Assembly (NCBI GenBank): GCA_963668585.1
Contig: OY764869.1
Span: 496,001 to 560,000 of the forward strand
Direction of reading: 5' to 3'
From: Bin87 sp963668585
GTDB taxonomy: Bacteria > Chloroflexota > Dehalococcoidia > Lucifugimonadales > UBA3495
Length of the DNA: 64,000 nt
Position numbers and translations under genes: made by a program. This document shows positions 57,696 through 64,000 of the stretch, in pieces. The notes under the pieces are model-generated. The model made no database searches. It saw only the letters and a list, made by a program, of their open reading frames with translations, and had not been told where the DNA came from. Numbering within the stretch: position 1 is the first letter of the stretch; the number at the start of each line of letters is the position of its first letter.

Positions 57696-58400
57696 TTACG
57701 GTTCCATCATCCCGTAACCCACGTTTTTCACGGTGCGGAAATAGGTCGCGCCGCCGGTTTCCAGCTTGTAGCGCAGGCGGCGAATGTGGACGTCAACCGT
57801 GCGGGTGCCGCCGATGTTTTCCACGCCCCACACATTCGCCAACAACTGGTCGCGGGTGAAAACCTTGCCCACGTTTTCCATCAGGAAGAGCAGCAACTGG
57901 AACTCCAGCCATGCCAGATCCACGGGTCGCCCGTTGGCCGCAACCTGATAGGTGGCGGGATTCAGAGCAATGCCGCCCACCCGGATCAACTCAGTCGCTG
58001 CGTTCGCGGCCCGGTGGCGTTGGGCAAGTCGGAGGATGCGCTTGATCAACTCGCCGGGCGTGCAGGGTACCGTTACAAAATCGTCCGAATCACGATACAG
58101 CCCCGGAGTGTCCAGGTCTTCGTCGGAGACGCACCGCAAGACGAACGGCCCGGTTTCGTCGCCGTTGCGCGGGGGCGCGTCCAGTTCCATCTCAGGTGAG
58201 ATGAGCAGGACGCTGGGGGACGCCGGTACGTTGGCTGTCCAGGCATCGTAGGACAGTTCGGGCCCCAACAGCACGACGGACCCGGAGTCCGCAATGGCTG
58301 ACAGCGTTCCGTTCATGACATCCCAGCCGCGCCCCAGCAGCAGCACTCGGGCCGGGTCCGGAATCATGGTCGCTGGCTGTTGTATCGGGTATGTGGTCAT
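57696..58400 (-). CDS. Atypical OmpR/PhoB-type response regulator
   Basis: A 234-aa protein. The N-terminal ~120 residues follow a receiver-like alternation (RVLLLGRGWDVM, VVLLGPELS, SVLLISPEMELD, FVTVPCTPGELIKRIL), but the Asp that accepts phosphate is not there; Ser stands in the strand-3 position (LLISPE). The C-terminal winged helix LNPATYQVAANGRPVDLAWLEFQLLLFLMEN with TRTVDVHIRRLRYKLE and VKNVGYGM is intact. It is therefore a phosphorylation-independent DNA-binding regulator, divergent from the ATP-grasp operon, with direct repeats between them. Confidence 0.88.
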   Translation of the reverse strand: MTTYPIQQPATMIPDPARVLLLGRGWDVMNGTLSAIADSGSVVLLGPELSYDAWTANVPASPSVLLISPEMELDAPPRNGDETGPFVLRCVSDEDLDTPGLYRDSDDFVTVPCTPGELIKRILRLAQRHRAANAATELIRVGGIALNPATYQVAANGRPVDLAWLEFQLLLFLMENVGKVFTRDQLLANVWGVENIGGTRTVDVHIRRLRYKLETGGATYFRTVKNVGYGMMEP

Positions 58401-58487
58401 GGCGATGTGCGAGAACCGGCGTGTCCGGCAGTTTTGCGGACGGCTTGTCGGGTGGTTTCCGAGTTGGTCCCCATGATGCCGTTGACG

Positions 58488-58606
58488 CGTTAACGTATGA
58501 TTACGAACCCGTTACACTTTTGTTACAGAAGTTGGCGCATCTGGTCTCCCACTGGGCTGCAATGTTTTGGCGACGGCGCGACATCCGGTTGTTACAAATA
58601 GTTAAC
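58488..58606. promoter_or_regulatory. GTTACA/GTTAAC repeats, candidate operator between divergent genes
   Basis: GTTACA at 58511-58516 and 58522-58527 (starts 11 bp apart) and again at 58591-58596, followed by GTTAAC at 58601-58606 (starts 10 bp apart). CGTTAACG is a palindrome at 58488-58495. Such ~11-bp direct repeats suit the OmpR-type winged helix encoded at 57696-58400. They lie in the divergent promoter region, so control of both genes is plausible. Confidence 0.5.
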
Positions 58607-58699
58607 GCCGTCGCAACATCGTGGTGTCATCATTGATACCCTGCAATTGGAAACGACCTTTTCGGGATTCCCCGACGCGCCCAACGGGATGGAAAGCGG

Positions 58700-60079
58700 A
58701 TGCTGACTGACACGATCACCCCCAGGCACTACCTCAACGAATGCGTCAACCCCGATGGATCCGTGAAAGCGGTCTATCGGAATCTGCTGGACACCATGGA
58801 CAGCCTGGGCGTTTCGGAACTGCAACAGCGCTGGACTGACGCCAACAATCGCGCCGCCATGGATGCCTTCACGTTCATGCTTGATCCCCGGGAGTTCCGC
58901 ACGGTGCCCACCGACTGGATGCCCAGGCTGATTCCGGCGGACGAATGGGACGTGATCGCGCGCGGGGTGGCGCAGCGGCTGAAGGCCATCAACCGGTTCC
59001 TGCTGGACCTCTACTGCGGCGATCAGGACGTGGTGCCGCCGGACGTGATGTACTCCTGCCAGTATTATAACCCGGAGTTGCAGGACCACCGGCCGGCCCG
59101 GGACGTATTCGTCCACATCTACGGCATCGACCTGGTCCACATGGGCGACGGACGCTACGTCATCCTGGAGGACAACCTCCGCATCCCTTCGGGCATCACC
59201 TACCAGATGAAGAGCACCGAAATCGGCATGGGCGTGCTGCCGGAAATGGCCGCCGGGTACGACATCGTCCCCTACGACATTCGGGCGGCCTACCACGAAA
59301 TGTTCGCCTCCCTGTGCGACCGCCCGGACCCGGTATGCGTGCTGCTGACGGACAGCAAGTACGGCTCCGCGTTCTTCGAACATCGCTACCTTTCGGAACA
59401 CCTGGGCATCACGCTGGTGGAGGGCTCTGACCTGTACGTTGGCGGCAACGGCCGGGTGTGGGCCCGGGCCATGGGCGGCGACTTCGAGGTTGACCTGATC
59501 TACCGGCGCGTGGAAGACCTGGAACTGTTCGTGCCGGGATTGACGGAAGCCTACCTGAATCATAAAGTTGTGCTCGTCAACGCCATGGGCACCGGCGCCT
59601 GCGACGACAAACTGGTGTTCCTGTGGGTGCCGGACATGATCGAGCGCTACCTGGGCGAGACGGCCATACTCGGACAGGCGGTCAGCTACGACCTGCGTGT
59701 GCCGACCAACCGGGAGTACGTGCTGCAAAATCTGGACAGCCTGGTGCTGAAAACACGGCAGGGCTACGGCGGGTTGGGCGTGTTCATCCTGCCCGACCTG
59801 GACAAGGGTTATCGCAGCCGCCTGGCGCAGCAACTGATCGAGCAGCCCCAGGTGTTCATTGCCCAGGAAACCCTGGACTTCTCTCAACACATGGTTTTCG
59901 ATGAGTCACGTGGCGAGTTTGAGGAGCGCTACGTTGACCTGCGAGTGTTCGCGGTGCAGAACGCCCACGGGGAGGTGACAGTTTTCCCCGGCGGGCTGAC
60001 CCGTGTGTCCGAAGCGAACAGCCGGGTCACCAACAACTCATCAGGAGGGTCATGCAAACCGAGCTGGGTGGTCCGTTAG
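58700..60079 (+). CDS. Circularly permuted ATP-grasp type 2 protein
   Basis: A 459-aa protein. The N-terminal unit DPREFRTVPTDWMPRLIPADEW, QRLKAINRFLLDLYCG and HIYGIDLVHMGDGRYVILEDNLRIPSGITYQM is the DUF404/DUF407 (circularly permuted ATP-grasp) pattern. The C-terminal half has VLKTRQGYGGLGVFI (ATP-binding Lys/Gly loop), FIAQETLDFSQHMV and YVDLRVFAV. Such enzymes are predicted to ligate a carboxylate to an amine. It is co-encoded with a transglutaminase-like protein, overlapping by 28 bp, and an alpha-E protein, a conserved but uncharacterised trio. Confidence 0.9.
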   Translation: MLTDTITPRHYLNECVNPDGSVKAVYRNLLDTMDSLGVSELQQRWTDANNRAAMDAFTFMLDPREFRTVPTDWMPRLIPADEWDVIARGVAQRLKAINRFLLDLYCGDQDVVPPDVMYSCQYYNPELQDHRPARDVFVHIYGIDLVHMGDGRYVILEDNLRIPSGITYQMKSTEIGMGVLPEMAAGYDIVPYDIRAAYHEMFASLCDRPDPVCVLLTDSKYGSAFFEHRYLSEHLGITLVEGSDLYVGGNGRVWARAMGGDFEVDLIYRRVEDLELFVPGLTEAYLNHKVVLVNAMGTGACDDKLVFLWVPDMIERYLGETAILGQAVSYDLRVPTNREYVLQNLDSLVLKTRQGYGGLGVFILPDLDKGYRSRLAQQLIEQPQVFIAQETLDFSQHMVFDESRGEFEERYVDLRVFAVQNAHGEVTVFPGGLTRVSEANSRVTNNSSGGSCKPSWVVR

Positions 60080-60957
60080 TTCGACAGCAGGTTCCGGTGC
60101 ATTACGCCTACGTAGCCCGATACCGGTACTCGGACATCGTAGTGCAGAATGACAACTTTCTCAGGCTGTCGCCATACGACGACTGGTATCAGACCCCCGT
60201 GGATGGAGGTTGCGCAGTGGCGACCTTTCCGCCGGGGCGGAAGGTGACCTACCCCGACCGACTGGGAAACACGGTGGACCGCATCCGGATTACGTCTCCT
60301 CACCAGGAGTTGATCATCGCGGCAACGGGGATGGTGTACCTGAACGAACGCGCCCCGGCGATATCCGATGCGCCGTCGTCCACGCTGGCTTATGGCATTG
60401 AGGCCCGGGAATTCCTCACCGCTTCGTACCTGGTGGACCCTGAGAGCGTGTGTGCGGCGGCGGCGGAGATCACCCTGGGGACAACCACCCTGCTGGAAAC
60501 GGTGGGGGCGGTGGTGCGCTGGATCCACGAAAACATCCGGTACGAGCGCGGCAACACCTCGGTGAACACCACGGCCGGAGACGTGCTGGCGGCGCGCAGC
60601 GGCGTGTGCCAGGACATGACGCACCTGGGGCTGGCCATGCTCCGGTCCCAAGGTGTGCCGGCACGCTACGTGAGCGGCCTGCTCACCCGGCAACCGGGCG
60701 AAACCCACGCCTGGCTGGAATTTCTGCATCCGACCGCCGGCTGGACGCCCGCAGACCCCACCCGCGGCACCGTGGAACTCGACGGCACCGATTACCTGAA
60801 ATTCGCGGTGGGACGAGACTACTCGGAAGTCTCGCCGGTGTCCGGTTCCTTCGTATCAAGGGGCGAGGGACAGCTTAATTTCACCACGGCGGAGGTTTTC
60901 TTTGACCGGTGGACGGTAACGCTGGACGACGCGCTGGCGTTGCTGAACGGCTCGTAA
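60052..60957 (+). CDS. Transglutaminase-like cysteine protease family protein
   Basis: A 301-aa protein with AGGAGG before the ATG, overlapping the ATP-grasp stop. An N-terminal beta domain (VHYAYVARYRYSDIVVQNDNFLRLSPYDDW) precedes the catalytic domain: Cys in RSGVCQDMTHLGLAML, His in GETHAWLEFLHP and Asp in WTPADPTRG. This is the Cys-His-Asp triad of the transglutaminase-like fold. In this gene context the family is thought to cleave or form isopeptide bonds in peptides produced by the ATP-grasp enzyme. Confidence 0.92.
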   Translation: MQTELGGPLVRQQVPVHYAYVARYRYSDIVVQNDNFLRLSPYDDWYQTPVDGGCAVATFPPGRKVTYPDRLGNTVDRIRITSPHQELIIAATGMVYLNERAPAISDAPSSTLAYGIEAREFLTASYLVDPESVCAAAAEITLGTTTLLETVGAVVRWIHENIRYERGNTSVNTTAGDVLAARSGVCQDMTHLGLAMLRSQGVPARYVSGLLTRQPGETHAWLEFLHPTAGWTPADPTRGTVELDGTDYLKFAVGRDYSEVSPVSGSFVSRGEGQLNFTTAEVFFDRWTVTLDDALALLNGS

Positions 60958-61033
60958 CGACACAACACTGTATGGGCGCATGAGTATTGGCCCTGCGATT
61001 TCGTGGCAACCTGACAAGGAGAGTGGCTGGATT

Positions 61034-61561
61034 ATGGTGGAACCGAGGTCAATTTCAGTTAGCCCGGACCGGTGGTTGACCGACTCCAGGGTGTACAGCC
61101 TGATCTGGCTGGGACGCTGGATCGAGCGGGCCGACAACATTGCGCGAGTGGTCAACACCTTCGCGCGCATGGGCGTCGAGAACGGCTCCGATATGCTGAC
61201 CCTCCAGCAATCGCTGGTCAACGCCGCATCCATCCGAGGCATCGAGATCGACGACCCCGAGCAATCCGTGACGATGCTCCTGAAGGACCATTCGGCCTCG
61301 TCCATCTATCACAGCCTGCACACGGCACGCAGCAACGCGACCCACGTCGGCACCGTCGAACTGATCCGCGCCATTTCGGAAACCGTGTTGGTGTTGGAAA
61401 GGGACGCAGCCATGCCCTCGTCACCCCTGGAAGCCCTGCTGCTGACCAACGAGATACTGGAACACCTCGACAACGTGTACAGAATCATCGACAACAACTG
61501 GTTTCACCAGGAGGCGCTGTCCGAGGAAGAGGTGTACCGCCGCTTCGTGCAGCAACAATAG
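61034..61561 (+). CDS. Alpha-E domain protein (DUF403), short form
   Basis: A 175-aa form from ATG 61034, which has AAGGAGAG upstream; an ATG at 60980 would give 193 aa. The family core SRVYSLIWLGRWIERADNIARVVNTF and the mostly helical remainder are alpha-E. Typical members are about 310 residues, so this one lacks the C-terminal half or is a short variant. In the trio it follows the transglutaminase by 76 bp. Alpha-E has no known catalytic residues and is believed to be an accessory domain of the ATP-grasp system. Confidence 0.8.
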   Translation: MVEPRSISVSPDRWLTDSRVYSLIWLGRWIERADNIARVVNTFARMGVENGSDMLTLQQSLVNAASIRGIEIDDPEQSVTMLLKDHSASSIYHSLHTARSNATHVGTVELIRAISETVLVLERDAAMPSSPLEALLLTNEILEHLDNVYRIIDNNWFHQEALSEEEVYRRFVQQQ

Positions 61562-61635
61562 TTGGCGGCAACGCCCGCTACCGGAGCGGAGCGACCCGTC
61601 CATCCGGAGCGTGTCGAAGGGCAAACCGGCGGGAT

Positions 61636-62307
61636 TCAGCCGGCGTCGGCGGGAGCAGGTCGCCTCCGCGCCTGTAGAGCCGTCCGCACGTTCCACCACA
61701 CGATGAGCGGAGTGATGACGATGGTGGGCAGCAGCCAGGGCAGCCACACCGGGTTCATGCTCACGTTGACCACCATCACGGCGGTCACGGTGGAAATGGT
61801 TCCGGCCATCATGTTGGTGAGGTGCCGCTGGATGCGCAGGTGGGGCGCCGGGCGACGGTTCGCGCTCCGTCCCTGAACGAAAAACAGCCCGTCGGCCACG
61901 CTCAGGGCGACGGCGATGCAGCCGAACGCCAGCATGGTGATCCAGTTACCGCCTCCCGATACGGCGAGCACGACGGCGTACCCCCACATTCCGAGGCCGG
62001 TGAGCCCCATGATGGCGACCGCTATCCAGTCCACCGGTTGGGGACGCCGGCTGCGGTTGCGGGCAAATCGCCATCCGGCGAATACCAGGTAGAAACTGAA
62101 GACCGCGATCAGCAGCAGGAACACGCTGGATCCCAGCGCGGCCAGTGGCACCGCGGTCAGAAAAATCACCGTCATTCCGATGGCATACACCCGGCCGGCG
62201 CGAACGTGAATCACGCCGCCCTTGGCCGTCACCAGCGCCACCACCGCCGTAAGCAGCGCGATGGAGCCGGCGGCAATGTGTATGACCAGTAGAATCAGCG
62301 CGAGCAT
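61636..62307 (-). CDS. DUF2306-like integral membrane protein
   Basis: A 223-aa protein with ~7 hydrophobic helices: LALILLVIHIAAGSIALLTAVVAL, GMTVIFLTAVPLAALGSSVF, LLLIAVFSFYLVFAGWRF, VAIMGLTGLGMWGYAVVL, then two more and WLPWLLPTIVITPLIVWW. HIAAG and the HLTNMMAG histidine in a later helix match the DUF2306 style, a cytochrome b561-like fold of unknown role. It overlaps the DUF1272 stop by 13 bp, so the two are co-transcribed. Confidence 0.75.
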   Translation of the reverse strand: MLALILLVIHIAAGSIALLTAVVALVTAKGGVIHVRAGRVYAIGMTVIFLTAVPLAALGSSVFLLLIAVFSFYLVFAGWRFARNRSRRPQPVDWIAVAIMGLTGLGMWGYAVVLAVSGGGNWITMLAFGCIAVALSVADGLFFVQGRSANRRPAPHLRIQRHLTNMMAGTISTVTAVMVVNVSMNPVWLPWLLPTIVITPLIVWWNVRTALQARRRPAPADAG

Positions 62308-62561
62308 GGCGTTGTCGTCGCAATGTGCGCCGCACGGGCGTCCAGCGCCTTACGAACGTACTCCACGGCAGTTGAGAAACTGGCTCGCGGACGCCGGCGA
62401 GGACGCGAGACCTGCTCACCGCCGCAGTTCGGGCAGATGCGGTCCATCGCGGCAGAGCATGACGGGTAGAACGTGCACTCGTATGAGCAGATGAACGCTT
62501 CGCCCTCCGGCGGGAGTGGGGCGTTGCAGCGTTCGCACTGCGCACGCATTTCAAGCGCCAT
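62295..62561 (-). CDS. DUF1272 protein, small zinc-binding
   Basis: An 88-aa protein with LEMRAQCERCNAPLPPEGEAFICSYECTFYPSCSAAM and RICPNCGGEQVSRPRRRP, the DUF1272 pattern of eight Cys in CxxC, CxxxC and CPNC groups. It probably folds around zinc; biological role is unknown. The C-terminal ~25 residues beyond the conserved RP-RR are extra. It begins upstream of and overlaps the DUF2306-like gene. Confidence 0.88.
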   Translation of the reverse strand: MALEMRAQCERCNAPLPPEGEAFICSYECTFYPSCSAAMDRICPNCGGEQVSRPRRRPRASFSTAVEYVRKALDARAAHIATTTPCSR

Positions 62562-62723
62562 GAAGTTCCTCTCTCAGCCGTCGATACGGCGGGCGAACAA
62601 TTCGTGGCAGGATGCTGATCTCCCACCAAGCCAAGCCACCATGCGGTTGTGGCGGCCCGGCCGATTGTAGCACGGCGCTGCACGTTGGCCCTTGGGTCGG
62701 GATGAACCGGGCGGCCAGTGCCT

Positions 62724-62808
62724 GTTCACATTTTCCGGTATTGCCGCGACGGTGGGAATCCACCTTCCCGCCTTCGCAGGAACGACGTATGGTTTTCCGA
62801 GTGTGAAC
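62724..62808. repeat. Short inverted-repeat element between genes
   Basis: GTTCACA (62724-62730) and TGTGAAC (62802-62808) flank ~70 bp holding GTGGGAATCCA and CCCGCCTTCGCAGGAACGAC, a motif common in dispersed bacterial repeats. Only one copy is seen in the window, so a mobile nature is not shown. Confidence 0.35.
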
Positions 62809-62849
62809 GGGCCCCGGCAGGGATTCGCCCCGCCGGCTGTTGTGCCCCG

Positions 62850-64000
62850 TTAGTCTCCATCGATATCGGAACCCTGCGCCGTTGGCGGGGCGCTCTGCGT
62901 CCGTTGTGCCCGTTGCGCGGCCCGTTCGAGGGTGGCGGAAACCAGCGGGTTGGGCGGTCTCCCTTGCGCGTCGCCCTGGCGTTCAACATCCAGCGAGTCA
63001 AACCCGTGCGAACCGTCGGGCGCGTCTTCGGGTTCGCCGGCGAAGGTGCCGGTGAACGCCGGTTCCAGAATCCGATGCACTCGGAAACTGATGATTCCCA
63101 TGGCCAGGGCGGGAACCAACAGCAGGAACAGCGACAACGACAGGGGCACACTGCCCAGGGCGAACAGCCGGATGATCATCGGCAGGCTCAGGAGCAAAAA
63201 CGCCGCCAGCAACGCCGCGCCCATGCCGTTGATCACCACCGCCCGCATGGGATGGGACCCGGAATCCGAAGCGCGCCAGCCCACCAGCATGCTGGCTTCC
63301 TCAGCGGCGAGATGGGCCATTTCGCTCAGCGAACGCCAGATGCCAATCGCCGGCGGGATGCTCAGTCCGACTGCCATGCCCAACATGATCAGGGTTGCCA
63401 ACTCTGCCGACACCGGCAACACCCTGCCGATGATGTCGGGAGCGGTGAACATGATCGCCGTGCTTGCCGTGCCGAGAACGGCGATGATGCTGGCGTTGAT
63501 CAGGATGTTCCTGGCGGTGGCGCCGAATCGGTCGCCGGCTTCGCCCCGCAGCGAGAACGTGGACCAGAAAAAGTCCACCGCCAGCAGGATCACCAGCGCG
63601 AAACGGCGCAGAGGAGTCGGCGCGCGCCGGTCGCTCCACCGGCACAGGGGCAGCGCGACGCGGGCGGTCAACGGCGCCAGCGTCGAGGTTACCGCCGTAG
63701 CGATGGACAGTATTGGGCCAAGGGCCGACCCGCCCACAACATCGGCGGGACTGAGCCGGCCTATCGCCAGCGAAAATTCCCCCATCTGCGGCATCGTCAA
63801 GCCCACTCGCGTCGCGTCGCCGAGACTCCGGCCCGCAAGGATGGAACCGATGGTGTTGGCAATGATTTTCCCGGCCATGAAAACGCCCACCACCAGCAGC
63901 GCCGGCACGATGTAATCGTCCAGGGTTCGGTAGTCGATCAGCATCCCGATGGACAGGAAGAAGAGCGCCCCGAACATATCGCGCACCGGCGTCACCATGC
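62850..64000 (-). CDS. Cation/proton antiporter (KefB/NapA-like), N-terminally truncated by window
   Basis: The frame is open at the right edge; VRDMFGALFFLSIGMLIDYRTL is an internal part of the Na+/H+ exchanger domain, so roughly the first 250-300 residues lie beyond the window. TMPQMGEFSLAIGRL and further helices follow. The C-terminal half, where KefB has a TrkA-N domain, instead holds several membrane helices and a charged tail (PEDAPDGSHGFDSLDVE). It is expected to exchange cations for protons at the inner membrane; ion unknown. Confidence 0.85.
   Translation of the reverse strand, partial: MVTPVRDMFGALFFLSIGMLIDYRTLDDYIVPALLVVGVFMAGKIIANTIGSILAGRSLGDATRVGLTMPQMGEFSLAIGRLSPADVVGGSALGPILSIATAVTSTLAPLTARVALPLCRWSDRRAPTPLRRFALVILLAVDFFWSTFSLRGEAGDRFGATARNILINASIIAVLGTASTAIMFTAPDIIGRVLPVSAELATLIMLGMAVGLSIPPAIGIWRSLSEMAHLAAEEASMLVGWRASDSGSHPMRAVVINGMGAALLAAFLLLSLPMIIRLFALGSVPLSLSLFLLLVPALAMGIISFRVHRILEPAFTGTFAGEPEDAPDGSHGFDSLDVERQGDAQGRPPNPLVSATLERAAQRAQRTQSAPPTAQGSDIDGD

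Noticed and set aside
1..64000. tRNA or rRNA genes
   Set aside because: I looked for T-arm GTTCGA-type segments in cloverleaf context and for rRNA-like blocks; the GTTCGATT hits belong to the MITE-like repeats. None is supported, but a structural search was not possible.

Overview
The window is GC-rich, densely coded DNA (about 60-65% GC by eye) with an unusually high load of paralogous catabolic and redox genes. It holds four luciferase-like flavin/F420 oxidoreductases, three CaiB/BaiF CoA-transferases, three polysaccharide-deacetylase/allantoinase-fold hydrolases, an enolase-superfamily enzyme, three tandem carboxymuconolactone-decarboxylase-like proteins, SMP-30, amidase, gamma-glutamyltransferase, M19 dipeptidase, HpaB-like hydroxylase and P450. 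This repertoire is typical of free-living or host-associated Chloroflexota of the SAR202/Dehalococcoidia type. That assignment is inferred from gene content only; the window has no rRNA or other marker gene.

Layout. 1-5.8 kb: the 3' end of an LLM oxidoreductase, two tandem paralogs that look like highly divergent tubulin/FtsZ-superfamily proteins, an alpha/beta hydrolase, a PNPOx-like protein and a GNAT. 5.8-9.1 kb: NIPSNAP, an enolase-family enzyme and a frameshifted MFS gene flanked by copies of a ~121 bp MITE-like repeat. 9.2-12.6 kb: three tandem double-CMD proteins and a DHH phosphoesterase. 12.7-20.3 kb: deacetylases, an MBL hydrolase, an LVIVD-repeat protein, a DAO-type oxidase, a PuuE-type allantoinase and SMP-30. 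20.4-25.7 kb: two lower-GC islets around one LLM gene, namely a PD-(D/E)XK-like protein with a membrane protein, and a 66-aa protein with a Rad50/SMC-like ATPase. 25.8-33.7 kb: M19, GGT, amidase, epimerase, alpha/beta hydrolase, CoA-transferase. 33.8-36.3 kb: a one-chain GAF-PAS-kinase-REC-wHTH regulator lacking the phospho-accepting His, with an in-frame TGA near its N terminus. 36.9-42 kb: VOC protein, HpaB-like hydroxylase, PRAI-like barrel, acyl-CoA ligase. 42-47 kb: BrnA-like antitoxin, helicase-DUF4357, two LLM genes and two overlapping small genes. 47.3-54.5 kb: two MFS transporters, a cyclase, a hypothetical and two CoA-transferases. 54.5-56.3 kb: a RusA-like resolvase overlapping a nuclease-HEPN fusion, then a membrane HExxH protein. 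56.4-61.6 kb: P450, an atypical response regulator and a divergent ATP-grasp/transglutaminase/alpha-E operon. 61.6-64 kb: DUF2306, DUF1272 and a truncated antiporter.

The best candidates for undescribed biology are the tandem tubulin-like pair, the RusA + nuclease-HEPN module, the 66-aa + Rad50-like ATPase module and the His-less hybrid regulator with helically phased repeats upstream. Most other genes look like stand-alone pieces of organic-compound turnover: flavin-dependent oxidation, CoA activation and transfer, ring or lactone chemistry, amide hydrolysis.
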